Source: an uncultured Bacteroidota bacterium
GTDB taxonomy: Bacteria > Bacteroidota > Bacteroidia > Bacteroidales > F082
Length of the DNA: 32,217 nucleotides
Reading direction: 5' to 3'
NCBI GenBank assembly: GCA_913055825.1
Contig: CAJXKB010000035.1
Location: 1-32,217 of the forward strand
Part shown: positions 15,764 to 24,066 of the stretch, one piece after another
How positions within the stretch are numbered: the first letter of the stretch is position 1
Layout: every line of letters begins with the position of its first letter
Notes under the pieces: generated by a model
The model's input: only the letters and a program-made list of their open reading frames with translations
The model's database searches: none
Told to the model about the DNA's origin: nothing
Translations under genes and position numbers: made by a program

Positions 15764-18700
15764 TTATAATTTGGGCAATCGACCAGGCGTATAGGGTGCT
15801 TTTAAAGCATCGAGTTGTTTTTCGAGCGCTTTCAGGCGTTCGTTCACTTTTTGGATTCTTTGTAATACACCGGGCAATTCGTCTTTCACAATTTTATAGT
15901 TCATCATTTGTGTAGCAGTTGGTGCCGAGGTTGATTGCCATGAAGCATATACAGCCTCGTTAAGCCGTTTAAGCAATGACATCTGAGCCGGGGGAACCTC
16001 TTCAAAACTGGCTTTTGCCGGCGTACCGTTAAAGAGGAAATCGATCTTCTCAATTTCTTCCTTTACCGACTGCGCTTCATTCTTCATATTCAGGCTGGCA
16101 TTATTTGTAACCTGAATGGCTTGCTGGATATAAGCCGTCTTGCTATCCAGGCTGTTCAGGTATTTTTGGGCTCCACTCGCCACACGCCACACATCTGAAA
16201 TCTTATTGAAGAAATCGTTGAGCTGGCTTCTGTCTTTTGCGGGAAGAGTAGTGTTGTGCAACACCTTAGCCGTAAAAGTAACCGGCCCTGCCATTGCCTG
16301 TTCTTTACCATTATGAAACATGGATAGTTCCACGGTATAATTTCCCGGAAGGGCCAACATGCCATCAGGGCCATCGTTTAAGGGGTTAAATTTTCCTTTT
16401 TTCAGCCGGACAGGCGAAGGGTTCAGATAACGTAAATCCCAGGTAACCCGATGTATACCTTTCTGTGCGCTTTTGTACAGCTTCCGCACCACCGTTCCGT
16501 TTTTATCCTTAATGGTGAAGACAAAATAGGGGCCGGTTTCATTTTTCTCTTTATCCAATTGTTCTTTGGTGGGTTGCGGAATGGGCAATCCTTTTTTAAA
16601 CAATTCCTTTTCCTTTTTCAGGCGTATTTGTTTCAGCGTTTTCGGTACATCTTTCACATAATAAGTAAAAGTAGCACCAAAAGGCGGATTGGGTGCCAGG
16701 TAATAAGCTGACCCTTGTCCGTAGCGTGTTCCTTTTTGAATGTACATCAGTGCGTCCCTTACGGGGAAAAGCAAAGCCTTGCTGTTTTTCAGCTTGTCGG
16801 CCGAAAGCTGTCGCAAAGCGGAATAATCATCAAGGATATAAAACCCGCGACCGAAAGTGGCAATGATCAAATCTTTTTCGCGTTTCTGGATGGCGATATC
16901 GCGAACTGCCACATCGGGTAATCCACTACTTAGTTTCATCCAGTGCTGACCGCCGTTCAGGCTAAAATAAAATCCGAATTCAGTACCAACGAAAAGCAAA
17001 TTCTTGTTCACCGGATCCTGAGCCACTGTATGGACAGTTTCTTTGGGAAGGTCACCGGCAATGGAAACCCAGGTTTTCCCTTTGTCGTTGCTTTTAAAGA
17101 GATACGGCTTAAAGTCGTCGCTTTTAATACCGTCGAAGGAAGCAAAAATTACATTTTCATTAAAGTTGGATGGAAAAACGTCACTTACAGAAGTATATTT
17201 TGGAACCCCCGGAAACTCGGCTGTTTTAGTCCATGTTTTGCCGTCATTATCCGTTACCTGAATCAGTCCGTCGTCGGTACCCACAACTAAAAGACCGTCT
17301 TTTAGGGGGGATTCGGCTAATGCAATAACCAGTCCCCATTGCGAGGTGGAAACATCTTTGGCTACCGCATCAGCCGGCCAGTATTTTCCCATCATCTTAA
17401 ACTGATTACGGTCTTCGTTACGGCTTAAATCGCCGCTAATTTCTTTCCATGTATCTCCACGATCGTCACTTTCAAATAATTTGTTGGCAGCCATATAAAG
17501 CCGGGTATTCTGGTGGCTACTTACAATAAAAGGGGCATCCCAGTACCAGCGGAAGGTTTTTTCACCTTTTTGTGGCATGGGTTTAATTTTGATGCGTTCG
17601 CCCGATTTACGGTCGTAACGGAAAATATTTCCATACTGATAGGCCGAATAGACGATATCCGGGTTTTTGGGATCAACGGCCTGCCAAAAGCCGTCACCGC
17701 CCACGGTTGTAATCCATTCGCTGCTGGTAACTCCGCCTCTGCTAAGGTTTCGTGTCGGCCCGCCCATGCTGTTGTTGTCCTGTGTACCACCATAAACCCA
17801 GTAAAAAGGTTTGGTATTATCGGCATATACATGGTAAAATTGTGTTACGGGCAATGTGGTTTTGAAATCAAAGGTTTTGTTGCCATTCCAGGTTTCATAA
17901 ACACCTCCGTCGCATCCAATAAGCATGTGATCGGTATGATTGGGGTCAATCCAGTAAGCATGGTCGTCCACATGTCGTTTAAAATTGCCCATGGCTTTCC
18001 ATGTTTTTCCGCCATCAAGGGTTACCTGTCCGTAAGTATCTACAGAATACACTTTATCAGGATCGATCGGGTCGGGGTATAATTCGCTGAAATACTGTCC
18101 ACTGCTGTAATAACCGCTCATCTTTTTAAATGAAGCACCACGGTTTGTCGAGCGGAAAAATCCGCCTTTGCCGTTGGAAGCCTCAAACATTACATAAACA
18201 ATATCGGGATTGGCAGGTGAGACGACGATTGCCATACCTCCTTTATCTACCGAAGGGATTCCGTTGGTAAGTTTGTTCCATGTTTTACCGCCATCGGTAG
18301 TTTTATAAAACGCTGATTCGGGGCCACCGCCAATTTTACCGAATGCCCTCCTGCGGCGTTGCTCGGCACCGGCATAAATAACATCCGGATTACCGGGTTC
18401 AAAAACCATATTGGCGACGCCGGTATTTTCAGATATATTTAATACTTTTTTCCATGTTTTACCGCCATCGGTGGTTTTGTACAAACCGCGGTCGCCACCC
18501 GGGCCCCAGGCTGAACCTTCGGCTGCCACATATACCACATCCGAATTGCGGGGGTCAATTAAAATTTTACCAATTTGGCGCGATTCTTTTAAGCCCATGT
18601 TTTTCCAGGTTTTCCCGTCGTTGGTGGTTTTCCAAACGCCGTTTCCATAACCTAAAGCCCTTTGGTGATTGTTTTCACCTGTTCCGGCCCAAACCACATG

Positions 18701-19042
18701 ATGATTGTTGGGATCCATGGCCAGGCATCCGATAGAATAAGCACCATAATGATCAAAAACCGGCTTAAAGCTGGCTCCGTCATCATTGGTTTTCCAAATA
18801 CCACCCGAAGCCGTTGCCACATAAAAGTGACTTGGGTTATCCGGGTTAACGGCGAAATCGGCTACCCGCCCAGATGTAAAGGCGGGCCCTATGCCACGCC
18901 ATTTTAAGCCACTGAAAACGGAAGCTTTCAGTTCGTCTTTTTTTGTCGTCTTTTTTTTCACTTTTTTAGCTTCCAATGGCGAAAAAGCCACCAAAAAAGC
19001 CAGCAATAAAAAGACACTTTTCAGAATTGGTTGATGTTTCAT
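15764..19042 (-). CDS. secreted Asp-box (sortilin/VPS10-like) beta-propeller protein
   Basis: A 1092-residue exported protein with a signal peptide (residues 1-25, ending PLEA) and a lysine-rich linker. Ten Asp-box-like motifs of the form S/T-x-D/N-x-G-x-x-W/F are visible, such as TNDGKTW, TTDGGKTW (twice), TLDGGKTW, SDDRGDTW and SNDKGKTW. They indicate one or two large beta-propellers in roughly the first 720 residues, as in VPS10/sortilin and exo-sialidase-like folds. A C-terminal beta-sandwich-like region and a final coiled coil (VNERLKALEKQLDAL) follow. Such proteins are often labelled 'glycosyl hydrolase' only because of the Asp-box; I see no catalytic site, so function is open. It may bind or process proteins or glycans outside the cell. 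Confidence 0.85.
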   Translation of the reverse strand: MKHQPILKSVFLLLAFLVAFSPLEAKKVKKKTTKKDELKASVFSGLKWRGIGPAFTSGRVADFAVNPDNPSHFYVATASGGIWKTNDDGASFKPVFDHYGAYSIGCLAMDPNNHHVVWAGTGENNHQRALGYGNGVWKTTNDGKTWKNMGLKESRQIGKILIDPRNSDVVYVAAEGSAWGPGGDRGLYKTTDGGKTWKKVLNISENTGVANMVFEPGNPDVIYAGAEQRRRRAFGKIGGGPESAFYKTTDGGKTWNKLTNGIPSVDKGGMAIVVSPANPDIVYVMFEASNGKGGFFRSTNRGASFKKMSGYYSSGQYFSELYPDPIDPDKVYSVDTYGQVTLDGGKTWKAMGNFKRHVDDHAYWIDPNHTDHMLIGCDGGVYETWNGNKTFDFKTTLPVTQFYHVYADNTKPFYWVYGGTQDNNSMGGPTRNLSRGGVTSSEWITTVGGDGFWQAVDPKNPDIVYSAYQYGNIFRYDRKSGERIKIKPMPQKGEKTFRWYWDAPFIVSSHQNTRLYMAANKLFESDDRGDTWKEISGDLSRNEDRNQFKMMGKYWPADAVAKDVSTSQWGLVIALAESPLKDGLLVVGTDDGLIQVTDNDGKTWTKTAEFPGVPKYTSVSDVFPSNFNENVIFASFDGIKSDDFKPYLFKSNDKGKTWVSIAGDLPKETVHTVAQDPVNKNLLFVGTEFGFYFSLNGGQHWMKLSSGLPDVAVRDIAIQKREKDLIIATFGRGFYILDDYSALRQLSADKLKNSKALLFPVRDALMYIQKGTRYGQGSAYYLAPNPPFGATFTYYVKDVPKTLKQIRLKKEKELFKKGLPIPQPTKEQLDKEKNETGPYFVFTIKDKNGTVVRKLYKSAQKGIHRVTWDLRYLNPSPVRLKKGKFNPLNDGPDGMLALPGNYTVELSMFHNGKEQAMAGPVTFTAKVLHNTTLPAKDRSQLNDFFNKISDVWRVASGAQKYLNSLDSKTAYIQQAIQVTNNASLNMKNEAQSVKEEIEKIDFLFNGTPAKASFEEVPPAQMSLLKRLNEAVYASWQSTSAPTATQMMNYKIVKDELPGVLQRIQKVNERLKALEKQLDALKAPYTPGRLPKL

Positions 19043-19181
19043 GTCTGTTGAGATTAATAAATGTTAATAAATAATTGCGGATATAAAATTACAAAATTTC
19101 AGTTTGCAGCTGGCATATCATACCGGGAAATCATAAAAAACCCGATAAATCGTTCTTACTGAAAATAAAAACTTCCTTTTC

Positions 19182-19212
19182 TTGCTATTGGCTCTTTAAT
19201 CCGTTAACTTTG
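19182..19212 (+). promoter_or_regulatory. cfa promoter
   Basis: TTG (19182-19184), 20 bases, TAACTTTG (19205-19212): a full match to the Bacteroidota consensus. The predicted start is about 25 bases before the cfa ATG. I found no comparable match for the divergent propeller gene in this 201-base spacer. Confidence 0.65.
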
Positions 19213-19243
19213 GTGGCATGATTGACAATTAAAAAATAAAATT

Positions 19244-20362
19244 ATGAATGCAAAATCTGTGATTCAGGATTTAATGTCGTTGGCAGGCATACAAATCAAC
19301 GGAAACAGGGCATTTGATGTTCAGGTGAAAGATGAGCGGGTGTTTAGCCGATGGCTCACAGAAACCGAAATGGGCTTGGGCGAATCGTATATGGACGGAT
19401 GGTGGGAATGTGATGCGCTGGATGAGATGATTAACAAAATCCTACGGGCCCATCTCGAACAGAAAGTAAAACGTAATTTAAAAACAGCCCTGTTTATCTT
19501 AACCACTAAGCTGTTCAATCAGCAAACAAAAACAAAATCGCAAGAGGTGGGTAGGAAGCATTACGATTTGGGAAACGAACTTTTCCAAAACATGCTTGAT
19601 CCTTACATGAACTATTCGTGTGCGTATTGGAAAAAAGCCGTGAATTTAAATGAAGCCCAAGAAGCTAAAATGGATATGATTTGTAAAAAACTGGAGTTAA
19701 AACCCGGAATGAAAGTGCTGGATATCGGATGTGGATGGGGTGGTTTTGCCAAATATGCTGCCGAAAAATACGGCGTGGAAGTGCTGGGGGTAACCATTTC
19801 TGAAAAACAGGCCGAATTTGCACAAGAGGCCTGTAAAGATTTGCCTGTAGAAATTCGCTTGCAGGATTACCGTGAAATACAAGGGCAATTTGATGCGATT
19901 CTTTCCATAGGATTTTTTGAGCATGTGGGCTATAAAAATTACAACACTTATATGCAATTGGTTGATCGTTGCCTGACTGACGAAGGAATTTCACTTTTGC
20001 ATACCATTGGCAACAACATCAGTATTACTTATGTGAACGGATGGACGAACAAATATATTTTTCCTAACGGGATGCTGCCTTCCATTGCCCAGATTGCGAA
20101 AGCTGCCGAAAAGTTTTTTGTGATTGAAGACCTTCACAATTTTGGCCCCTATTATGATAAAACACTGATGGCCTGGGTTGCCAACTTTGAAAAAGCCTGG
20201 CCGAAACTGAAATCAATGTATGATGAACGTTTTTATCGCATGTGGCGTTATTATTTACTCAGCAGTGCGGGCGGTTTCCGTTCACGATTTAACCAGCTGT
20301 GGCAATTTGTGATGACGAAGCCTGGTCGTGTTCAGCCGGAGTGCCGGTTTAGTATTGCCTGA
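19244..20362 (+). CDS. cfa: cyclopropane-fatty-acyl-phospholipid synthase family methyltransferase
   Basis: A 372-residue SAM-dependent enzyme that adds a methylene group across double bonds of membrane phospholipid acyl chains. The SAM motif VLDIGCGWGG is at 158-167. Family signatures include HYDLGNELF, the active-site cysteine in YSCAYW (C126), and the glutamate and histidine of FFEHVGYKNY and LLHTIG, which in E. coli Cfa help hold bicarbonate. The length is close to E. coli Cfa (382). It is a single gene with its own promoter. A related methyltransferase activity (for example on other lipids) is possible, but the match to Cfa is strong. Confidence 0.92.
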   Translation: MNAKSVIQDLMSLAGIQINGNRAFDVQVKDERVFSRWLTETEMGLGESYMDGWWECDALDEMINKILRAHLEQKVKRNLKTALFILTTKLFNQQTKTKSQEVGRKHYDLGNELFQNMLDPYMNYSCAYWKKAVNLNEAQEAKMDMICKKLELKPGMKVLDIGCGWGGFAKYAAEKYGVEVLGVTISEKQAEFAQEACKDLPVEIRLQDYREIQGQFDAILSIGFFEHVGYKNYNTYMQLVDRCLTDEGISLLHTIGNNISITYVNGWTNKYIFPNGMLPSIAQIAKAAEKFFVIEDLHNFGPYYDKTLMAWVANFEKAWPKLKSMYDERFYRMWRYYLLSSAGGFRSRFNQLWQFVMTKPGRVQPECRFSIA

Positions 20363-20404
20363 CAGCCTTTTGGAAATAGCCGGTTATTAGTCATTCAGTT
20401 ATAT

Positions 20405-21628
20405 TTACTCATTAATTTCCCGGTCCCTGAACCCGAGCAAATATAAAATGGTATCAAGACCTGCTGTGGATATGGCGTGTTGTGCCGAAGCTTGTACTTT
20501 GGGTTTAGCATGAAAAGCAATGCCAAGGCCTGCTTTCTCCAGCATGGGCAGGTCGTTGGCGCCATCGCCCACGGCAATTACCTGTTCTAAATGAATATCT
20601 TCCTTAAAAGCGAGCAATTCCAAGAGCTCGGCCTTTCGTTTGCCATCCACAATTTCATGTAAATGCTTACCGGTAAGTTTGCCGTTTTTTATTTCCAGTT
20701 CATTGGCAAAAACATAGTCGAACCCCAGTTTGTTTTTCAGGAAATTGCCAAAATAGGTAAAGCCACCGGATAAAATGGCTGTGCGGTAACCATACTGTTT
20801 CAGGGTACGTAACAACCGTTCGGCGCCTTCGGTAACAGGCAGGTTTTCGGCAATTTCTTTCATCACCGATTCATCAAGCCCCCTTAAAAGTGCAATTCTT
20901 TTTTTAAAGCTCTCCTTAAAATCTATTTCGCCCCGCATGGCACTGGCCGTGATTTTTTTCACTTCTTTACCCACACCAGCTTTTTCGGCCAGCTCATCAA
21001 TCACTTCTGTTTGTATCAGGGTTGAGTCCATGTCGAAACAAACCAGACGGCGGCTTCTCCTGAAAATATTATCCTCCTGAAAAGCAATGTCAATGCCCGT
21101 CTCCAACGCAATACTCATCAGCGATTGTTTCATTATGTTGGTATCCTCGGGGGTGCCCCGTACCGAAAACTCCACAACGGCATTGGTAACCTTATTGTTT
21201 CCATTTAATGACTTCCTGCCCGACAAGCGCGAGATGGTATCAATATTCATTTGCTGATCGGAAATAACCCGAGATACTTTTGACAGGTGCAACGCGGTAA
21301 GTTTGCGGGCCAGCAAGGTGATGATATATCGTTCTTTTCCCTGTTCAGAAACCCACTCTTCATATTCCTCAATTGGGACAGGTGTAAACTTGATATGACT
21401 TCCCCATTCGTAGGCTTTAAAAAGAAGGTCTTTCAGAATACTCGAAGATCCGAATTCTTTTGGGACCTCAAACAAAATCCCCAAACCCAGATCTTTGTGG
21501 ATAACCGATTGGCCTATATCCAGGATGTTCACATGGTATTCGGAAAGGATTTCCGTGAGTGATGCTGTTAATCCGGGTTTGTCTTCTCCCGAAATGTTGA
21601 GTAGGATGATTTCTTTTTGTTCTGCCAT
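20405..21628 (-). CDS. serB: phosphoserine phosphatase with N-terminal ACT domains
   Basis: A 407-residue HAD phosphatase that carries out the last step of serine synthesis. The N-terminal half (about 1-185) contains two ACT-like regulatory domains, the first beginning IILLNISGEDKPGLTASLTEIL. The catalytic half has CFDMDSTLIQTE (D199 nucleophile, D201), the motif II serine in ILSGGF (S287), and GDGANDLPML (motif IV, 354-363). ACT domains usually bind amino acids, here probably serine for feedback control (inference). A -7 match (TACATTTG, minus strand, 21656-21649) lies about 21 bases before the ATG. The radical SAM gene ends 36 bases upstream on the same strand, so some readthrough is likely. 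Confidence 0.94.
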   Translation of the reverse strand: MAEQKEIILLNISGEDKPGLTASLTEILSEYHVNILDIGQSVIHKDLGLGILFEVPKEFGSSSILKDLLFKAYEWGSHIKFTPVPIEEYEEWVSEQGKERYIITLLARKLTALHLSKVSRVISDQQMNIDTISRLSGRKSLNGNNKVTNAVVEFSVRGTPEDTNIMKQSLMSIALETGIDIAFQEDNIFRRSRRLVCFDMDSTLIQTEVIDELAEKAGVGKEVKKITASAMRGEIDFKESFKKRIALLRGLDESVMKEIAENLPVTEGAERLLRTLKQYGYRTAILSGGFTYFGNFLKNKLGFDYVFANELEIKNGKLTGKHLHEIVDGKRKAELLELLAFKEDIHLEQVIAVGDGANDLPMLEKAGLGIAFHAKPKVQASAQHAISTAGLDTILYLLGFRDREINE

Positions 21629-21664
21629 GATGGTCTGTTTTGAGGCTACAAATGTATAATTTCT

Positions 21665-22687
21665 TCAATCGCAATACAGGTTTTTTTCTTGGAATGTTCT
21701 TCCTTTAAGATCGGGGTTGCCCGTGAATCTCACATGTTGAAAATGCTGTAAAAGCATTTTTTTATTTTTTGCACCATAACCGATGGCATAATTTATTTCG
21801 CCGGAGGGAACCTGTATTTCAATTGCTTTTCTGTTTTTCTCTTTTAAAAGTGGCGACAGAATGTCTTTCCAGATTGCTGATAGTACAAGTTCGCGAAAAG
21901 AGGGGTGAAAAGGCCCGGCGATTAATTCGCTGCCATCCAGCAATCCCTCTGACGGATGCAGCCCCAAACGGATAACATTAACCCCGGCTTCTTCAAAAAG
22001 CAGTAATAATTGTTTCGACCATTCCACAGCTTCTTCCAGGGATAAAGGTTGATATTTTCCTTGCTCAAACCAGCGGTGCATGGCTGTATCGCGAATCACC
22101 AGTGCCGGATAAATACGTGTGTTGGAAGCACCGATGGAAATAATTTTTTTTGCTGTAGCCAACGACTTTTCCAGTGTGTCTCCGGGAAGGCCAATCATCA
22201 TTTGCAATCCTAGATGAAAGCCTGCTTCCCGAATCATCAGGGAGGCGTCTTCTACCTGTTTTGCGGTATGTCCGCGAAATGAGGCTTTCAGTACTTCGTC
22301 ATCCAGCGATTGGGCACCAAGTTCGATGGTAGTAACACCATATTTTTTGAGGATTAAAAGCACCTCGGTATTGATATAATCGGGCCGTGTGGAAAGGCGA
22401 ATGCCCTGCACCCTTCCGGAGTCAATATACGGTTGCACCAAGCGAAGGTAGTTTTCCTGTTCCGCCAGCGGAATGCCCGTAAATGTTCCGCCAAAAAAAC
22501 CGACTTCCACATGTCTTTTATTTTCTTTAAAAGAGCGTATATGAGCCTCAATTGTTCCCATAATTTCTTTTTTGTTGGGAATATTTAGGTGTCCCGAAAT
22601 TTTTTGCTGGTTACAAAACGCACACTGAAACGGGCAGGCAAGCTGGGGTATAAAAACCGGAATAGTATAGTGTTTTATGCTTTGCAT
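21665..22687 (-). CDS. Elp3-like radical SAM protein
   Basis: A 340-residue radical SAM enzyme. The 4Fe-4S ligands are C18, C22 and C25 in ACPFQCAFCNQ. FFGGTFTGIP, STRPDYI, TIELGAQSLDDEVL and MMIGLPGDT follow in the order found in Elp3/oxygen-independent coproporphyrinogen oxidase-like barrels. It lacks the acetyltransferase domain of true Elp3, so annotation as 'elongator protein 3' would mislead. Many short bacterial members are uncharacterised and may modify tRNA. The promoter is a good match at 22696-22729 on this strand. serB lies 36 bases downstream, giving a possible two-gene transcript. Confidence 0.88.
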   Translation of the reverse strand: MQSIKHYTIPVFIPQLACPFQCAFCNQQKISGHLNIPNKKEIMGTIEAHIRSFKENKRHVEVGFFGGTFTGIPLAEQENYLRLVQPYIDSGRVQGIRLSTRPDYINTEVLLILKKYGVTTIELGAQSLDDEVLKASFRGHTAKQVEDASLMIREAGFHLGLQMMIGLPGDTLEKSLATAKKIISIGASNTRIYPALVIRDTAMHRWFEQGKYQPLSLEEAVEWSKQLLLLFEEAGVNVIRLGLHPSEGLLDGSELIAGPFHPSFRELVLSAIWKDILSPLLKEKNRKAIEIQVPSGEINYAIGYGAKNKKMLLQHFQHVRFTGNPDLKGRTFQEKNLYCD

Positions 22688-22695
22688 TGTATTGG

Positions 22696-22729
22696 CAAAA
22701 GTAGGAAAAGCTTTTTGTCAGGAAACAAA
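22696..22729 (-). promoter_or_regulatory. promoter of the radical SAM gene
   Basis: On the minus strand, TTTG (22729-22726), 22 bases, TACTTTTG (22703-22696). The -7 element ends 8 bases before the ATG, so the message would have an almost absent leader. Confidence 0.5.
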
Positions 22730-22797
22730 AAAGAAAGCAGGATACACACAAAAAAATCCCGGGGAGAAGCCATTAAAGTAATTAGTAAAGCACCTTT

Positions 22798-23538
22798 TTA
22801 TATAGTAAAATCAAAATTCTCCTTTTTCAATTTTTGATAGATATCCCGGCTGAACATATATAATTTTGCCGGACGGTGAGAAACAGCGGTTTCGTGTTCG
22901 TTTAAAGGTACAATATAACTCAAGTTGGCTATTTTTTTTCTAAAATTTCTCTTGTCTAATTTTTTTTCAAAAATGACTTCATAAATTTTTTGAAGTTGAC
23001 TTAGTGAAAATTTTGTTGGGAGTAACTCAAAAGCGAGGGGTTTTGTTCGCAATTCGTTTCTAAGGGTTTCCAAGGCAAATTGTAATATTTCCTTGTGGTC
23101 GAAGGCTATTTGCAAATGTTTTAATTCTTTTACCGGGAACCAGCGAGCATTTGCATTCAGCATTAAACCGGCATTTGAATTTTCGCTCAGATTAATCAGT
23201 GAATAATAAGGAATAGTTATAACTCTTTCTTCAGGATGGTCGATTGCTTTCAGCCATACCATGTCCTGAGGTCGGCGGGTAAGCCGGTCAAGAGCACCGA
23301 AAGCTTTTAACTGTTTCATATAAATATTATGTAGCCCTGTCAGCTCTTTTAGAATACGCTTTGAAGCAGTATCAAGGTCTTCATCCTTTCTAATTAAATC
23401 GCCCGGGAATTTCCAATCATGGTATTGAGTGCCCTTAAGCACAATACTCCTGCCAATTAGTAAAACATTTAAATTAATTGAATCGAAGCCAAAAACGACA
23501 GAGTCGACAGAAACGTTAGGAACCAGCTGTTTGTCCAT
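22798..23538 (-). CDS. Nudix-fold transcriptional regulator (NrtR/AraR-like)
   Basis: A 246-residue protein with an N-terminal Nudix fold (about 1-150) and a C-terminal winged helix (about 165-235), the design of the NrtR/AraR-type regulators that control sugar-use genes in Bacteroidota. The Nudix box (46-69) is degenerate: G46 and E64 remain, but the catalytic REUxEE core reads RILKEL, so hydrolysis is unlikely and sugar or nucleotide sensing is more plausible. The gene is divergent from susC, and strong palindromes lie in the shared 528-base spacer. It is therefore the likely local regulator of the polysaccharide locus, probably a repressor released by a ligand (inference). A -7 match (TAGATTTG, minus strand, 23634-23627) lies upstream. 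Confidence 0.85.
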   Translation of the reverse strand: MDKQLVPNVSVDSVVFGFDSINLNVLLIGRSIVLKGTQYHDWKFPGDLIRKDEDLDTASKRILKELTGLHNIYMKQLKAFGALDRLTRRPQDMVWLKAIDHPEERVITIPYYSLINLSENSNAGLMLNANARWFPVKELKHLQIAFDHKEILQFALETLRNELRTKPLAFELLPTKFSLSQLQKIYEVIFEKKLDKRNFRKKIANLSYIVPLNEHETAVSHRPAKLYMFSRDIYQKLKKENFDFTI

Positions 23539-23554
23539 AAGATGTCTATTTGTG

Positions 23555-23568
23555 ATATGATGTCATAT
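23555..23568. promoter_or_regulatory. small palindrome before the regulator gene
   Basis: ATATGA-TG-TCATAT is a perfect 6-bp inverted repeat with a 2-base spacer, 17-30 bases before the regulator ATG and downstream of its candidate -7 element. Overlapping it, 23565-23585 resembles the left two thirds of the 28-bp palindrome at the susC promoter. It may allow autoregulation. Confidence 0.35.
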
Positions 23569-23638
23569 TAGTTGTTATATTAATAGTTTTTAGTGACTTA
23601 TTTAATTAAAAGTCATTTCTACCCTGCAAATCTAAAAA

Positions 23639-23910
23639 CTTTTTCCGAAAATAAAAAAGTAAGTGTATAAAATAATAAATCTTATTGTGGAAATAAGAAT
23701 AACACTTATAAATCATTGTTGATGTCTTGGGAAATTAATTATTTTGTTGATAAGAGACGTTGTCAGTTCTAGTAAAAATTACATCTTTAGATATTTATAA
23801 TTATTATAAAAATATTCAAAAAGCACTATAAGTCAAAAGTTTAAAAGACAAGTTGTTTTTATTTCAGAATTTAAGATTAGGATATAGATTGAAAGAGTAA
23901 AAATATTTTA
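23639..23910. other. AT-rich spacer in the divergent regulatory region
   Basis: Very AT-rich and without a recognisable gene or strong hairpin. It lies between the candidate regulator promoter and the susC promoter and may simply be flexible promoter DNA. No other binding site stood out. Confidence 0.4.
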
Positions 23911-23916
23911 ACATTT

Positions 23917-23948
23917 TTTGTGTTTTGTATTTATTTTTTATACTTTTG
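23917..23948 (+). promoter_or_regulatory. susC promoter
   Basis: TTTG (23917-23920), exactly 20 bases, TACTTTTG (23941-23948): a complete match to the Bacteroidota -33/-7 consensus. The predicted transcription start, near 23954, falls at the left end of the palindrome at 23953-23980. The leader to the susC ATG is about 113 nucleotides. Confidence 0.75.
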
Positions 23949-23952
23949 ACTT

Positions 23953-23980
23953 TTGTTAGTAGTAATATTACCACTAACAA
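23953..23980. promoter_or_regulatory. 28-bp palindromic operator at the susC start site
   Basis: TTGTTAGT (23953-23960) mirrors ACTAACAA (23973-23980) perfectly, and the centre GTAATATTAC (23962-23971) is itself a perfect palindrome. Only the joint position 23961/23972 breaks symmetry. It begins four bases after the -7 element, covering the predicted start, a position where a bound protein would block transcription. The divergent Nudix-type regulator is the obvious candidate ligand (inference). Confidence 0.65.
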
Positions 23981-24053
23981 ATTATAAAATATATGCAAAG
24001 TAAAATCTTTCGATGGATATTACAGGTATAAATTTTTTTATTAATTAACAAAA

Positions 24054-24059
24054 AAGGAG
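24054..24059 (+). promoter_or_regulatory. Shine-Dalgarno-like site of susC
   Basis: AAGGAG lies 7 bases before the susC ATG. Few other genes here have such a site, as expected for Bacteroidota, so it may reflect strong translation of susC. Confidence 0.5.
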
Positions 24060-24066
24060 TTTTTTT

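Noticed and set aside
17513-18082. 189-codon plus-strand frame inside the Asp-box propeller gene
   Set aside because: Antisense to repeated propeller motifs, with no recognisable domain or promoter.
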